Source: Candidatus Phyllobacterium onerii
Lineage (GTDB): Bacteria; Pseudomonadota; Alphaproteobacteria; Rhizobiales; Rhizobiaceae
Assembly (NCBI RefSeq): GCF_028331445.1
Contig: NZ_JAQMHX010000014.1
Location: 46,057 to 110,056 of the forward strand
Reading direction: 5' to 3'
DNA length: 64,000 nucleotides
Within the stretch, counting starts at the first letter, position 1, and the number at the start of each line of letters is the position of its first letter. Made by a program: the position numbers and the translations under genes. Positions 19,085 to 29,517 of the stretch are shown one piece after another. The notes under the pieces were generated by a model. That model saw only the letters and a list, made by a program, of their open reading frames with translations. It was not told where the DNA came from and ran no database searches.

Positions 19085-22000
19085 ATGAATATTGCGGTTG
19101 ATAATCTATTCGGTCCCATGGGTTCTCCTCGGGACGGCTCCGAAGTTTTTGCAGCTTTGACCAAGGCGGCGAAAGAACGGATACTGATCCTTGACGGCGC
19201 CATGGGCACGCAGATTCAAGGCCTTAGCCTCAACGAAGATGACTTTCGCGGCGATCGTTTTGCAGATTGCTCCTGCCATCTGCAGGGCAACAACGACCTG
19301 CTGATCCTGACGCAGCCACAAGCTATCGAAGATATTCACTACGCCTATGCCATGGCGGGCGCCGATATCCTTGAGACGAACACATTTTCCTCCACCACGA
19401 TCGCCCAGGCTGACTACAGCATGGAAGAGGTCGTGTATGAACTTAACCGCGATGGTGCGCGGCTTGCCCGCCGTGCCGCCCTGAAAGCCGAACAGACGGA
19501 TGGCCGCCGCAGGTTTGTCGCCGGAGCGCTCGGCCCGACAAACCGTACGGCATCGATTTCGCCTGACGTCAACAACCCCGGCTATCGCGCTGTCACATTC
19601 GACGACCTGCGCACCGCCTATGGGACCCAGGTGCGCGGCCTCATCGATGGCGGCGCGGACATTATCCTCATCGAGACCATCTTCGATACGCTCAACGCCA
19701 AGGCAGCAATCTTCGCCACGAACGAAGTGTTTGAAGAAAAGGGGATCACCCTTCCGGTGATGATCTCCGGCACGATTACCGACCTTTCCGGCCGCACGCT
19801 TTCCGGCCAGACGCCGACCGCTTTCTGGCATTCGGTCCGTCACGCCAAGCCCTTCACCATCGGCTTGAATTGTGCCCTCGGCGCCAATGCCATGCGCGCG
19901 CATCTTGCCGAGATTTCCAGCGTCGCGGATACGTTCGTCTGCGCCTATCCCAATGCGGGCCTGCCCAACGAATTCGGCCAATACGATGAGAGCCCGGAAG
20001 CGATGGCAGCGCAGCTCGAGGGTTTCGCCAGCGAGGGCCTGCTCAATATCGTGGGCGGCTGCTGCGGTTCGACCCCGGAGCATATCAAGGCGATTGCCGA
20101 AGCAGTCAGCAAATACAAGCCGCGCGAGATCCCCGAGACGGAAACGCATATGCGCCTGTCGGGCCTCGAACCCTTCACGCTGACCAAGGATATTCCCTTC
20201 GTCAACGTCGGTGAGCGCACCAACATCACCGGCTCCGCGAAGTTCCGCAAGCTCATCACTGCCGGCGATTTCGCCACGGCGTTGGATGTCGCGCGCGATC
20301 AGGTGGCGAACGGCGCACAGATCATCGACATCAACATGGACGAAGGCCTGATCGACAGTGAAAAGGCCATGGTCGAATTCTTGAACCTCATCGCGGCAGA
20401 ACCCGATATCGCCCGCGTTCCGGTGATGATCGACAGTTCGAAGTGGGACGTCATCGAAGCAGGCCTGAAGTGCGTGCAAGGCAAGCCGCTGGTCAACTCG
20501 ATCTCGATGAAGGAAGGTGAACAGGCCTTCCTCGACCATGCCAAAAAAGTGCGCGCCTATGGTGCCGCCGTCGTCGTCATGGCCTTCGACACGGACGGAC
20601 AGGCCGATACGCTGGAGCGGAAAGTTGCGATCTGTACACGCGCCTATGAACTCCTGACCAAGGACGCAGGCTTCCCGCCGGAAGACATCATCTTCGATCC
20701 GAATGTCTTTGCTGTTGCCACCGGTATCGAAGAGCACAATGGCTATGGCGTCGCCTTCATCGAAGCGACGAAGCAGATCGTCGACACCCTGCCGCACGTG
20801 CATATTTCCGGCGGCATTTCAAATCTCTCCTTCTCGTTCCGCGGCAATGAACCGGTGCGTGAGGCGATGCATGCGGTGTTTCTCTACCATGCCATCCAGG
20901 TCGGCATGGACATGGGCATCGTCAATGCGGGCCAGCTCGCGGTCTATGAGTCGATCGATCCGGAACTGCGTGAAGCCTGCGAAGACGTGGTGCTCAATCG
21001 CCGCGATGACGCTACCGAGCGGCTGCTTGATCTCGCCGAGCGCTACAAGGGTTCTGCCGGCAAGGAAGCGCGCGAACGCGATCTCGCCTGGCGCGAATGG
21101 AGCGTCGCAAAACGCATCGAGCATGCATTGGTCAACGGCATTACCGAATTCATCGATGTCGATACCGAAGAGGCGCGCAAGGAGGCTGAGCGCCCGCTGC
21201 ACGTGATCGAAGGGCCGTTGATGGCCGGCATGAATGTCGTCGGCGATCTGTTCGGCGCGGGCAAGATGTTCCTGCCACAGGTGGTGAAATCTGCGCGCGT
21301 CATGAAACAGGCCGTGGCGCTGCTATTGCCCTACATGGAGGCGGAAAAGCTTGCCAATGGCGGCACAGGGGAGCGTGAGAGCGCCGGCAAGGTATTGATG
21401 GCAACCGTCAAGGGTGACGTCCACGATATCGGCAAGAACATCGTCGGTGTGGTCCTGGCCTGCAACAATTACGAGATCATCGATCTCGGCGTCATGGTGC
21501 CTGCAACCAAGATCCTGCAGACGGCTCGCGAACAGAATGTCGATATTATCGGCCTCTCCGGCCTGATCACGCCGTCCCTCGACGAGATGGTCCATGTGGC
21601 CTCGGAGATGGAGCGCGAGGGTTTCGACATTCCGCTGCTGATCGGCGGTGCAACGACCAGCCGTGTGCATACGGCTGTCAAGATCAACCCGCGCTACAAT
21701 AAGGGACAGACGATCTATGTCACCGATGCGAGCCGCGCGGTGGGTGTTGTGTCCAATCTTCTGTCGAAGGAAACCAAGCCGGGTTACGTCGAAGCGATCG
21801 AGGCCGAATATATCAAGGTCGCGGATGCGCATGCGCGCAACGAGGCCGACAAGCAGCGCCTGCCACTGGCCAGGGCCCGTGCGAATGCGCACAAGGTCGA
21901 CTGGACCTCGTATGAACCCACCAAGCCGAGTTTCATCGGGACGCGCGTCTTCGAGAACTATGATCTTGCGGAGATCGCCCGCTATATCGACTGGACGCCA

Positions 22001-22861
22001 TTCTTCCAGACTTGGGAGCTGAAAGGCCGCTATCCTGCCATTCTCGAAGACGAGAAGCAGGGCGAAGCTGCCCGGCAATTGTTCGATGATGCCCAGGCGA
22101 TGCTGAAGAAGATCATCGCGGAGAAGTGGTTCAATCCAAAAGCTGTCATCGGCCTGTGGCCAGCAGGAGCGACGGGCGACGACATTCGCGTCTTCGCCCA
22201 TGAGGAGCGGAAGGAAGAGCTCGCGACCTTCTACACCCTGCGCCAGCAACTGTCGAAACGCGATGGGAGGCCGAACGTGGCACTGGGCGATTTCGTAGCG
22301 CCTATCGACAGCGGCGTTCAGGACTATATGGGCGCTTTCGTTGTCACCGCTGGTATCGAGGAAATCGCCATCGCCGAGCGCTTCGAACGTGCCAACGACG
22401 ATTATTCCTCCATCCTCGTCAAGGCACTGGCGGACCGTTTTGCCGAAGCCTTTGCCGAATTGATGCATGAGCGCGTGCGCAAGGAATTCTGGGGTTATGC
22501 ACCCGGCGAAGATCTTGCGCCGGAGGAACTCATCGGTGAACCTTATCGCGGTATCCGCCCTGCGCCAGGTTATCCTGCGCAGCCCGACCACACCGAGAAA
22601 GAGACGCTATTCCGCATTCTTGACGCAGAAGCCAGGATCAACGTTCGCCTGACCGAGAGCTTTGCCATGTGGCCGGGCTCATCTGTTTCGGGCATCTACA
22701 TCGCCCATCCGGAAAGCTATTATTTCGGCGTCGCCAAAGTCGAGCGCGATCAGGTGGAAGATTATTCGGAACGCAAGCAAATGCCGGTCGAACAGGTCGA
22801 GCGCTGGCTCGGGCCGATCCTCAACTACGTACCTGCACCAAGGGTTCAGGCCGCCGAATGA
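19085..22861 (+). CDS. metH: Cobalamin-dependent methionine synthase MetH
   Basis: Transfers the methyl group of methyltetrahydrofolate to homocysteine. 1258 residues, full length for MetH. Domains in order: homocysteine-binding barrel ([13 protein letters not shown] near 36, Cys263 in GLNCALG and Cys326/Cys327 in GGCCGS as zinc ligands), pterin-binding barrel ([15 protein letters not shown] near 380), cobalamin cap and Rossmann domain with DVHDIG at 778-783 where His780 is the cobalt ligand, and the C-terminal AdoMet reactivation domain ([12 protein letters not shown]). I took ATG 19085, preceded by GAGGCG. A reading from GTG 19037 would put the start inside the palindrome. It converges with the AraC gene and overlaps it by 16 bp. 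Confidence 0.97.
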   Translation: MNIAVDNLFGPMGSPRDGSEVFAALTKAAKERILILDGAMGTQIQGLSLNEDDFRGDRFADCSCHLQGNNDLLILTQPQAIEDIHYAYAMAGADILETNTFSSTTIAQADYSMEEVVYELNRDGARLARRAALKAEQTDGRRRFVAGALGPTNRTASISPDVNNPGYRAVTFDDLRTAYGTQVRGLIDGGADIILIETIFDTLNAKAAIFATNEVFEEKGITLPVMISGTITDLSGRTLSGQTPTAFWHSVRHAKPFTIGLNCALGANAMRAHLAEISSVADTFVCAYPNAGLPNEFGQYDESPEAMAAQLEGFASEGLLNIVGGCCGSTPEHIKAIAEAVSKYKPREIPETETHMRLSGLEPFTLTKDIPFVNVGERTNITGSAKFRKLITAGDFATALDVARDQVANGAQIIDINMDEGLIDSEKAMVEFLNLIAAEPDIARVPVMIDSSKWDVIEAGLKCVQGKPLVNSISMKEGEQAFLDHAKKVRAYGAAVVVMAFDTDGQADTLERKVAICTRAYELLTKDAGFPPEDIIFDPNVFAVATGIEEHNGYGVAFIEATKQIVDTLPHVHISGGISNLSFSFRGNEPVREAMHAVFLYHAIQVGMDMGIVNAGQLAVYESIDPELREACEDVVLNRRDDATERLLDLAERYKGSAGKEARERDLAWREWSVAKRIEHALVNGITEFIDVDTEEARKEAERPLHVIEGPLMAGMNVVGDLFGAGKMFLPQVVKSARVMKQAVALLLPYMEAEKLANGGTGERESAGKVLMATVKGDVHDIGKNIVGVVLACNNYEIIDLGVMVPATKILQTAREQNVDIIGLSGLITPSLDEMVHVASEMEREGFDIPLLIGGATTSRVHTAVKINPRYNKGQTIYVTDASRAVGVVSNLLSKETKPGYVEAIEAEYIKVADAHARNEADKQRLPLARARANAHKVDWTSYEPTKPSFIGTRVFENYDLAEIARYIDWTPFFQTWELKGRYPAILEDEKQGEAARQLFDDAQAMLKKIIAEKWFNPKAVIGLWPAGATGDDIRVFAHEERKEELATFYTLRQQLSKRDGRPNVALGDFVAPIDSGVQDYMGAFVVTAGIEEIAIAERFERANDDYSSILVKALADRFAEAFAELMHERVRKEFWGYAPGEDLAPEELIGEPYRGIRPAPGYPAQPDHTEKETLFRILDAEARINVRLTESFAMWPGSSVSGIYIAHPESYYFGVAKVERDQVEDYSERKQMPVEQVERWLGPILNYVPAPRVQAAE

Positions 22862-23673
22862 AGGTAATGCCGGGGCGGGGCGCCGAGCATGCGCTTGAAC
22901 ATGGTGGTGAACGCCGGCACGCTGTTATAGCCAAGGTCGAGTGCAACGCTGGTCACTGGCTCACCCTTTGTCAGGCGGGGCAGCGCTGACAAAAGACAAG
23001 CCTGCTGGCGCCATGTTGAGAGGCTGAGGCCGGTTTCGCGCCGAAATGTCCGCGTGAAAGTACGCCGGCTCATTCCGAGCCGATCCGCCCAATTATCGAT
23101 ATTTGTGTGGGGCGAGGGGTCCTCAAGAAACCCGCGGCACAGTGCCGCCAGCCGCCGGTCTTCCGGGAATGGCAGGCCGAGTGGCCGTTCCGGAAGGTTG
23201 GGGATTTCATGCAGCAGCAACCCCATGACAAATGTTGTCCGTGGATCGGCGTGCACGTCGGCAGGTGCCGCCACTGCCTCACGGATCAGGTTGTCCATCA
23301 AGGGCGTCAGCCCAACCACGTGCAAATGCCGTTTCAACCCCGCCACGGCGTCCGGTCGCACGTAGATTGAATGCATCGAGACATCGCCGAGCATGTCCAC
23401 CGCATGCTCCGTACCTGCCGGCAGCCACAATGCATGATGTGGCGGCACCATCCAGCGGCCAAACTTGGTCGTCACCATGGCAACGCCGCTGATGGCATGC
23501 AGGAGTTGCGATTGGCTGTGATGATGGTCGGGAATATGAAATCCCGACGGATAAACCGTCGCCAACGCAAAAACGTCGCCCTCGGCTTGCTCAAGCCAGT
23601 CCAGCCGCACCTTGTGCAGCTCCTCAAGCCGCAGACCGGCAGCGTTCCGGGCAGCAAATGTCTGATAGCGCAT
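22846..23673 (-). CDS. AraC family transcriptional regulator
   Basis: 275 residues with an N-terminal cupin-like sensing half ([20 protein letters not shown] and [17 protein letters not shown] near residues 50-95) and a C-terminal double helix-turn-helix ([20 protein letters not shown] and [20 protein letters not shown]). The ATG at 23673 gives the normal length for this cupin-AraC class; the open frame extends upstream to 23847 but would enter the divergent transporter gene. It is divergent from the Fsr-like transporter at 23802, the likely target. Its 3' end overlaps metH by 16 bp. Confidence 0.9.
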   Translation of the reverse strand: MRYQTFAARNAAGLRLEELHKVRLDWLEQAEGDVFALATVYPSGFHIPDHHHSQSQLLHAISGVAMVTTKFGRWMVPPHHALWLPAGTEHAVDMLGDVSMHSIYVRPDAVAGLKRHLHVVGLTPLMDNLIREAVAAPADVHADPRTTFVMGLLLHEIPNLPERPLGLPFPEDRRLAALCRGFLEDPSPHTNIDNWADRLGMSRRTFTRTFRRETGLSLSTWRQQACLLSALPRLTKGEPVTSVALDLGYNSVPAFTTMFKRMLGAPPRHYLHSAA

Positions 23674-23801
23674 TGTTTTGGCCCACACTCGAAAGAACTG
23701 GACCAAACCACGAAAGCAGGATGCGCGCAACAGGTATATCAGTTGCGCAGGAAGGGTGACCGCTTGGGCGGTGCGCCCTCTTTCTTCGATGGACGCACAC
23801 C

Positions 23802-25022
23802 ATGACCGATACTGCCTTGCCTGCTCAGCGATCTTCCGCTGAAACAACTGTCTTCGCCATCATTTTCGCCGTCAGCTTCTGCCATTTTCTCAATGACATG
23901 ATGCAGTCGCTGCTTGCAGCTATCTATCCGATGCTCAAACAGAATTATGGCCTCAACTTCAAGCAGATCGGTTTTCTGACGCTGACATTCCAGGTCACTG
24001 CCTCGCTGCTGCAGCCGATCGTCGGCACCTATACCGACAAGCGACCGATGCCCTATTCGCTGCCTGTCGGCATGGCTTTTTCGCTGGTCGGGCTCGGCTT
24101 GCTTTCCATCGCCACGCATTATGTCATGTTGCTCGCCGGCGCTGCTTTCATCGGCATCGGTTCGTCGATCTTCCACCCGGAATCCTCGCGTGTGGCCCGT
24201 CTCGCCTCGGGCGGGCGCCATGGTCTGGCACAGTCGTTCTTTCAGGTCGGCGGCAATTTCGGCACGGCACTCGGGCCTTTGCTTGCGGCCTTCATCGTTC
24301 TGCCGCGCGGCCAGCAAAGCATTGCCTGGTTCTCCGCTGCCGCCCTGATCGGCATGATCATCCTTTATCAGGTCGGCAACTGGTACCAGCGCTATCGCCT
24401 CGCCAACGCCAACAAGCCGGCCGCCAGCCGTGTTCTGAAGCTGCCACGCAAAAAGGTCATTACATCGTTGCTGATCCTGACGCTGCTGGTCTTCACCAAG
24501 AACATCTACCTTGCCAGTATCTCCAGCTATTACACGTTCTACGTCATCCACAAATTCGGCATTTCGGTGCAGCAATCGCAGATGATGCTGTTCCTGTTCC
24601 TCGGTGCTGCTGCTGTCGGGACTATTCTTGGCGGCCCCATCGGCGACAAGATCGGCACCAAGGCCGTCATCTGGTTCTCGATTCTTGGCGTCCTGCCATT
24701 CACGTTGATGATGCCCTACGCCAATCTGCTCTGGACGGGTGTGCTCACGGTTTTCATCGGCTTCATCCTCTCGTCCGCCTTTCCCGCGATTGTGGTTTTT
24801 GCCCAGGAGCTGGTACCCGGCCGGGTCGGCATGATCGCCGGCATCTTCTTTGGCTTTGCCTTCGGAATGGCCGGCATTGCCGCGGCGGTGCTCGGCTTCG
24901 TCGCCGACGCCAAGGGCATCGATTATGTCTATATGATCTGTTCCTACCTGCCATTCCTTGGATTGCTGACGATCTTCCTGCCGAGTATGCGGGAAGTCCG
25001 AGGCGAGCCAGCAACGGCCTGA
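23802..25022 (+). CDS. fsr: MFS efflux transporter, fosmidomycin resistance (Fsr) family
   Basis: 406-residue major facilitator with 12 predicted membrane helices. Family-typical segments are FAVSFCHFLNDMMQSLLAAI near residue 22, GFLTLTFQVTASLLQPIVGT near 57, IGIGSSIFHPESSRVARLAS near 110 (the FHPE motif of Fsr proteins) and SGGRHGLAQSFFQVGGNFG. It exports fosmidomycin-like or other small hydrophobic compounds in known members. The divergent AraC gene probably controls it. A terminator follows directly. Confidence 0.9.
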   Translation: MTDTALPAQRSSAETTVFAIIFAVSFCHFLNDMMQSLLAAIYPMLKQNYGLNFKQIGFLTLTFQVTASLLQPIVGTYTDKRPMPYSLPVGMAFSLVGLGLLSIATHYVMLLAGAAFIGIGSSIFHPESSRVARLASGGRHGLAQSFFQVGGNFGTALGPLLAAFIVLPRGQQSIAWFSAAALIGMIILYQVGNWYQRYRLANANKPAASRVLKLPRKKVITSLLILTLLVFTKNIYLASISSYYTFYVIHKFGISVQQSQMMLFLFLGAAAVGTILGGPIGDKIGTKAVIWFSILGVLPFTLMMPYANLLWTGVLTVFIGFILSSAFPAIVVFAQELVPGRVGMIAGIFFGFAFGMAGIAAAVLGFVADAKGIDYVYMICSYLPFLGLLTIFLPSMREVRGEPATA

Positions 25023-25029
25023 ACAACAA

Positions 25030-25058
25030 AAGCCCGGTCTCGCTGCCGGGTTTTTCTT
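25030..25058 (+). terminator. Rho-independent terminator after fsr-like gene
   Basis: GC-rich stem CCCGG/CCGGG, extended by flanking A-T pairs, with a 7-8 nt loop and TTTTTCTTT run, beginning 8 bp after the stop codon. Confidence 0.85.
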
Positions 25059-25223
25059 TGGCTAGTTCCCTTTTATCAACGCTGCTGACGTCATTGTCAG
25101 GAATGCCGGTTTGAAAAACGATATCTAACCCCATATAAGGAACACCATTCTCAACGGCGCGCCCGCGCTTCAAGATTGTTCCGCCAGATACGTCCAGACC
25201 GAAATTCCTTTCCAGGTAAATTC

Positions 25224-26150
25224 ATGTCCTCAGCTATCTCTGTCTCCAGCCTTTACAAAACCTATTCAACCGGTTTCGAAGCGCTGAAGAATATCAATCT
25301 CGACATTCGCCATGGCGAGATCTTCGCGCTGCTCGGTCCAAACGGCGCCGGCAAGACCACGTTGATCTCGACAATTTGCGGCATCGTCAATCCGACGTCG
25401 GGAACAATCCTCGCCGATGGCCACGATATCATCAAGGAATATCGCGCCGCCCGCAGCAAGATCGGCCTCGTGCCACAGGAACTGACGACCGACGCCTTCG
25501 AGACGGTCTGGAATACGGTCAGTTTCAGTCGCGGTCTCTTCGGCAAGCCGGCCAAGCCGGCGCATATCGAAAAGATCCTGAAAGAACTCTCGTTGTGGGA
25601 CAAAAAGGATTCGAAGCTCATGACACTGTCCGGCGGCATGAAGCGCCGGGTGATGATCGCAAAAGCTCTGTCGCACGAACCGGAGATCTTGTTTCTGGAT
25701 GAGCCTACGGCCGGGGTCGACGTCGAGCTTCGGCGCGACATGTGGAATGTCGTGCGGGCGTTGCGCGAGTCAGGTGTCACCATCATCCTGACCACGCATT
25801 ATATCGAGGAAGCCCAGCAGATGGCCGATCGCATCGGCGTCATCAGCCACGGCGAAATCATTCTGGTCGAGGAGAAGGCTGAATTGATGCGCTCGCTCGG
25901 CAGGAAGCAATTGCGGCTGTTTCTCCAGGAAAAACGTGACGAGGTACCGGAGGCGTTAGCCCAATATGAGCTTGAGCTTTCGTCCGACGGCTGCGAGCTC
26001 ATCTACCACTATGACACGCAGAAAGAACGCACCGGGATTACAGCCTTGCTGAAAGATCTCGACAAGGCTGGTGTCCGTTTCAAGGATATCCAGACGCGTG
26101 AAAGTTCGTTGGAAGAAATCTTCGTGAATCTCGTGAGGGAACGCAAATGA
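25224..26150 (+). CDS. ABC-2 type exporter, ATP-binding protein (YadG-like)
   Basis: 308-residue ATPase of the ABC-2 export class (YadG/DrrA/CcmA-like). Walker A is GPNGAGKTT near residue 41, signature [15 protein letters not shown] near 136 and Walker [17 protein letters not shown] near 156. A C-terminal extension of about 80 residues after the ATPase core is typical of the family. The ATG at 25224 is used; an open frame begins at 25176 but has no ribosome site. It overlaps the permease gene (ATGA). The exported compound is unknown. Confidence 0.92.
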   Translation: MSSAISVSSLYKTYSTGFEALKNINLDIRHGEIFALLGPNGAGKTTLISTICGIVNPTSGTILADGHDIIKEYRAARSKIGLVPQELTTDAFETVWNTVSFSRGLFGKPAKPAHIEKILKELSLWDKKDSKLMTLSGGMKRRVMIAKALSHEPEILFLDEPTAGVDVELRRDMWNVVRALRESGVTIILTTHYIEEAQQMADRIGVISHGEIILVEEKAELMRSLGRKQLRLFLQEKRDEVPEALAQYELELSSDGCELIYHYDTQKERTGITALLKDLDKAGVRFKDIQTRESSLEEIFVNLVRERK

Positions 26151-26908
26151 ACCTCTATGCCATCAAGGCTATCTATCTGTTCGAGATGCACCGCACATGG
26201 CGCACGATCATGCAGAGCGTCATTTCGCCGGTCGTTTCCACGAGCCTCTATTTCGTCGTCTTCGGCTCGGCCATCGGCGGACGCATTCCTGAAATCAGCG
26301 GGGTCAGCTATGGCGCGTTCATCGTGCCGGGCCTGATCATGCTTTCGCTGTTGACGCAGAGCATCTCGAACGCTTCCTTCGGCATTTATTTTCCGAAGTT
26401 CGTTGGCACGATCTACGAGCTTTTATCGGCACCCGTGTCCTATCTGGAGATCGTCGTCGCCTATGTCGGGGCCGCAGCGACCAAATCCATCATTCTTGGC
26501 GTCATCATTCTGGCCACGGCCGCCCTCTTCGTTCCGCTGCGGATTGAGCATCCCTTCGTCATGCTGCTCTTCCTGGTGCTGACTGCAGTTACATTCAGCA
26601 TGTTCGGCTTCATCATCGGCATCTGGGCCGACGGCTTCGAAAAGCTACAGCTCGTCCCGTTGATGATCATCACACCGCTGACCTTCCTCGGAGGCAGTTT
26701 CTACTCCATCGAAATGCTGCCGCCCTTCTGGCAAAAAGTGACGCTGTTCAACCCGGTCGTGTACCTGATCAGCGGTTTCCGCTGGAGCTTCTTTGGCCTG
26801 TCAGACGTGCACATCGGCACCAGCCTCGCCATGACGGCGCTGTTCCTCATCGCATGCATTCTCATCCTGCGCTGGATCTTCACGACGGGGTATAGATTGA
26901 AGAGTTAG
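26147..26908 (+). CDS. ABC-2 type exporter permease (YadH-like)
   Basis: 253-residue inner-membrane protein with six hydrophobic segments. It has the ABC-2 membrane signature: [20 protein letters not shown] near residue 20, [20 protein letters not shown] near 65, [20 protein letters not shown] near 92 and [20 protein letters not shown] near 175. It starts inside the stop of the ATPase gene. Together they form a simple two-gene exporter like YadGH. The stop is 10 bp from the converging PIN toxin gene. Confidence 0.92.
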   Translation: MNLYAIKAIYLFEMHRTWRTIMQSVISPVVSTSLYFVVFGSAIGGRIPEISGVSYGAFIVPGLIMLSLLTQSISNASFGIYFPKFVGTIYELLSAPVSYLEIVVAYVGAAATKSIILGVIILATAALFVPLRIEHPFVMLLFLVLTAVTFSMFGFIIGIWADGFEKLQLVPLMIITPLTFLGGSFYSIEMLPPFWQKVTLFNPVVYLISGFRWSFFGLSDVHIGTSLAMTALFLIACILILRWIFTTGYRLKS

Positions 26909-26917
26909 TGTGCAGAG

Positions 26918-27352
26918 TCACAATTCGATCAGGTGAAGGTTATCTTTTCCACCGGGCACAGCGTCAGTCACCAGGCGCCGGTCAAAAGTTGCCAACTGGC
27001 CTTCATTGGACCTCGCAAGTGCAAGAAGGTAGGTGTCTGTAATCTGACTCGAAATTAGCAGCCTCGACGGGTCGATCAGTTTTGACCTCATAAGGCTGAT
27101 ACTGTCCGCCCAGAACTCATGGCCGGGCCTGGACGTAAAAATTGCCAACGACGACGCAATCGCGGCTGGAGAACCGGGGGAATTCCGGTAGCGCGGGTCT
27201 CCGATAATGCGAATGACGCCATTCTCCGTAAGGGGGCAGGTGGCCCAAGCGGACTGACCAATCTCTGCGAACCAGTTGTGGGCGGAAACGTGATGAATAT
27301 GTACTGGATCAAATAATGCGATCAAGACATTGACGTCGAGCAAAAATGCCAT
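26918..27352 (-). CDS. PIN domain ribonuclease toxin (VapC family)
   Basis: 144 residues. PIN acidic residues are in place: FLLDVNVLIALFD at the N-terminus, LTENGVIRI near residue 42, and ITDTYLLALARSNEGQLATF near 104 followed by DRRL. The RYRNSPGS and SITDTYLLALA stretches match the subgroup of VapC proteins that cut tRNA or rRNA sites. It directly abuts the antitoxin gene: its ATG ends on the last base of the antitoxin stop region (position 27352 is shared). The pair lies between the ABC-2 exporter and the homogentisate genes. Confidence 0.88.
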   Translation of the reverse strand: MAFLLDVNVLIALFDPVHIHHVSAHNWFAEIGQSAWATCPLTENGVIRIIGDPRYRNSPGSPAAIASSLAIFTSRPGHEFWADSISLMRSKLIDPSRLLISSQITDTYLLALARSNEGQLATFDRRLVTDAVPGGKDNLHLIEL

Positions 27353-27579
27353 CAGGGCAGTTCATCGCGCAACTGATTGACGAATTCCATAGTGACCGGA
27401 GTGCCATCCTTTACAGTAAGCAGTGGTACGCCGTTGCGCTCGCTTATGCTGGCAACTGGCGCCTGTAGAGATTTCCGGGCAAGCATTGATATGACCTCGC
27501 CGATTGTCTTGTTTTGATGTTCGGCCAAGCCTTTGGCTGCCGCAAGCACGTCGTCATCAATAGCTAAAGTCGTTCGCAT
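27352..27579 (-). CDS. VapB-type ribbon-helix-helix antitoxin
   Basis: 75 residues. The N-terminus MRTTLAIDDDVLAAAKGLAE and following helix TIGEVISMLARKSL are a ribbon-helix-helix DNA-binding domain; the C-terminus LLTVKDGTPVTMEFVNQLRD would clasp the toxin. The ATG at 27579 is chosen because GGAGATTG lies upstream; an open frame reaches 27612 without a ribosome site. Two tandem 14-bp repeats lie just upstream at 27590-27617. Confidence 0.86.
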   Translation of the reverse strand: MRTTLAIDDDVLAAAKGLAEHQNKTIGEVISMLARKSLQAPVASISERNGVPLLTVKDGTPVTMEFVNQLRDELP

Positions 27580-27589
27580 TTCAATCTCC

Positions 27590-27617
27590 AAACATCGCGC
27601 ATCAAACATCACGCATC
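27590..27617. repeat. Tandem 14-bp direct repeat upstream of vapB (operator candidate)
   Basis: AAACATCGCGCATC and AAACATCACGCATC are adjacent with one mismatch, ending 10 bp upstream of the antitoxin start region. Tandem sites fit binding by a ribbon-helix-helix antitoxin. Confidence 0.55.
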
Positions 27618-27654
27618 AATATGGAGTGTTCCTGAGACAATATCAATGATATCT

Positions 27655-28107
27655 CTATCCAAAATAGGCTTCCAACGCAGCCAGTCCGGCGTTGAGCTCC
27701 TTCTCGCCTTTTGAGCCGAGGTTTGACAGAAGTTCCGCCTCGAAGGCATGCGCGACCTTGGCCAGATCGGCATAGACCTTCCGCCCTGCGGGTGTGAGTT
27801 CCAGATTCTCGATGCGCCGGTCGATGTCATCACGCTTGCGACTTAGCCATCGGCGCTTTTCCAGCGTGAACACCGCCCTCGAAACCTTGGTCTTGTGCAT
27901 GGAGGAATGCGCGCCGATTGCAGTGGCCGTCAAAATACCGAATTGGCCAAGCGTCGCCAGCGTGCGCCATTCAGGCCGCGTCAATCCGTATCGATCACGA
28001 TAGATGCTGGCGAAGCGCTGGCTGACCGCCTCCGCCGCCTTGTTCAGCCGGTAGGGGATGAAGTCCTCCAGAACCAGCGGCGGTGTTTCGGGCGTCTCAT
28101 TTTCCAT
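27655..28107 (-). CDS. hmgR: MarR family regulator of homogentisate genes (HmgR-like)
   Basis: 150-residue winged-helix regulator. The MarR core is seen in LTRPEWRTLATLGQFGILTA near residue 43, KTKVSRAVFTLEKRRWLSRK near 74 (recognition helix) and the wing RDDIDRRIENLELTPAGRKV near 94. It is divergent from hmgA with a 78-bp shared control region containing an inverted repeat. In rhizobia homogentisate dioxygenase genes are accompanied by MarR-type regulators, so control of hmgA by homogentisate-pathway metabolites is the likely role. The symbol is by context. Confidence 0.8.
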   Translation of the reverse strand: MENETPETPPLVLEDFIPYRLNKAAEAVSQRFASIYRDRYGLTRPEWRTLATLGQFGILTATAIGAHSSMHKTKVSRAVFTLEKRRWLSRKRDDIDRRIENLELTPAGRKVYADLAKVAHAFEAELLSNLGSKGEKELNAGLAALEAYFG

Positions 28108-28134
28108 TTCAGCGAAATCTCCCTTTGCGGTTGA

Positions 28135-28167
28135 TAGTTACAAAATAGATCGTCACACTTGCAACTA
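28135..28167. promoter_or_regulatory. Inverted repeat in hmgR-hmgA divergent region
   Basis: TAGTTACAA at 28135-28143 is repeated in inverse as TTGCAACTA at 28159-28167, one mismatch, 15-nt spacer. It is the most symmetric element in the 78-bp region and a candidate MarR operator. Confidence 0.5.
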
Positions 28168-28185
28168 ATATCGGGAGGTACGATC

Positions 28186-29517
28186 ATGACCCTCAACTAC
28201 ATGCCTGGCTTCGGCAATGATTTCGAAACGGAGTCTCTGCCTGGCGCTCTTCCGCAGGGGCAGAACTCGCCCCAACGTTGCGCTTACGGGCTCTATGCCG
28301 AACAACTGTCCGGCTCTCCCTTCACCGCACCGCGCGGCATCAATGAACGTTCCTGGCTGTATCGTATCAGACCTTCGGTCAAGCACAGCGGCCGGTTCAC
28401 ACCATCGAAGCGCGAACATTGGAAGACCGCGCCCAACCTCGATGATCATAAATTGCCGATCGGCCAGTTGCGCTGGAATCCGACGCCGATGCCGCAGCAG
28501 CCAACGAGTTTCATCGATGGCATCCGGACCATGACCACGGCCGGCGATGTCCATGGCCAGGCAGGGATGGCAGCGCATGTCTATGCATTCAACCGCAATA
28601 TGGAAGACGACTATTTATTCGATGCCGATGGCGAAATGCTTTTGGTGCCGGAAAAGGGAAGGCTCCGTATTTTCACCGAAATGGGCATCATCGAGATCGA
28701 ACCTTCGGAGATCTGCGTCATCCCGCGCGGCATGATGTTCAAGGTTGCCGCCCTTGACGGTGAGGCACGAGGCTATATCTGCGAGAATTACGGCGCGAAA
28801 TTCTCATTGCCGGATCGCGGCCCGATCGGCGCCAATTGCCTGGCCAATCCGCGCGATTTCAAAACGCCCGTTGCCGCCTTCGAGGAAAAGGAAACGCCGT
28901 GCCGTCTGCATGTGAAATGGTGCGGCAAGTTCTATGAAACCATGCTCGATCATTCGCCGCTCGATGTCGTTGCATGGCACGGCAATTATTCACCATACAA
29001 ATATGATTTGCGCACGTTCTCACCCGTCGGCGCCATCCTGTTCGATCACCCGGACCCATCGATCTTCACCGTACTCACCGCACCCTCCGGCGAAGAGGGT
29101 ACGGCCAACGTTGATTTCGTGATTTTCCCGCCGCGTTGGCTGGTGGCAGAACACAGTTTCCGCCCGCCCTGGTACCACCGCAACATCATGTCGGAATTCA
29201 TGGGACTGGTATATGGTCAGTACGACGCCAAGGAGGAGGGGTTCGTGCCAGGCGGCATGAGCCTGCACAACATGATGCTGGCACATGGACCCGACGCGAT
29301 GGGATTCAACAAGGCTTCGACTGTGGAGCTCAAGCCGCAACGCCTTGAGAACACTCTGGCGTTCATGTTCGAGACGCGTTTCCCGCAACATCTGACCCGC
29401 TTTGCCGCAGAACTCGAATCGCTGCAGGACAATTACGCCGATTGCTGGAAAGACCTGAAGAAGCGGTTCAATGGAACGCCCGAAGGCGACTGGCCAGAGG
29501 AGAACAATACCAAATGA
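28186..29517 (+). CDS. hmgA: Homogentisate 1,2-dioxygenase
   Basis: Opens the ring of homogentisate to maleylacetoacetate in tyrosine and phenylalanine breakdown. 443 residues, the normal length. It begins [20 protein letters not shown], highly typical of HmgA. The C-terminal cupin carries the iron ligands in [18 protein letters not shown] near residue 330 (His, Glu) and [15 protein letters not shown] near 360 (His). GGGAGG precedes the ATG at 28186; the frame is open to 28159 but without a better start. It overlaps the next gene by ATGA. Confidence 0.97.
   Translation: MTLNYMPGFGNDFETESLPGALPQGQNSPQRCAYGLYAEQLSGSPFTAPRGINERSWLYRIRPSVKHSGRFTPSKREHWKTAPNLDDHKLPIGQLRWNPTPMPQQPTSFIDGIRTMTTAGDVHGQAGMAAHVYAFNRNMEDDYLFDADGEMLLVPEKGRLRIFTEMGIIEIEPSEICVIPRGMMFKVAALDGEARGYICENYGAKFSLPDRGPIGANCLANPRDFKTPVAAFEEKETPCRLHVKWCGKFYETMLDHSPLDVVAWHGNYSPYKYDLRTFSPVGAILFDHPDPSIFTVLTAPSGEEGTANVDFVIFPPRWLVAEHSFRPPWYHRNIMSEFMGLVYGQYDAKEEGFVPGGMSLHNMMLAHGPDAMGFNKASTVELKPQRLENTLAFMFETRFPQHLTRFAAELESLQDNYADCWKDLKKRFNGTPEGDWPEENNTK

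Noticed and set aside
19106..20803. 565-codon open frame antisense to metH
   Set aside because: Lies wholly inside metH on the other strand, has no family features and no ribosome site; such long antisense frames are common in GC-rich genes.
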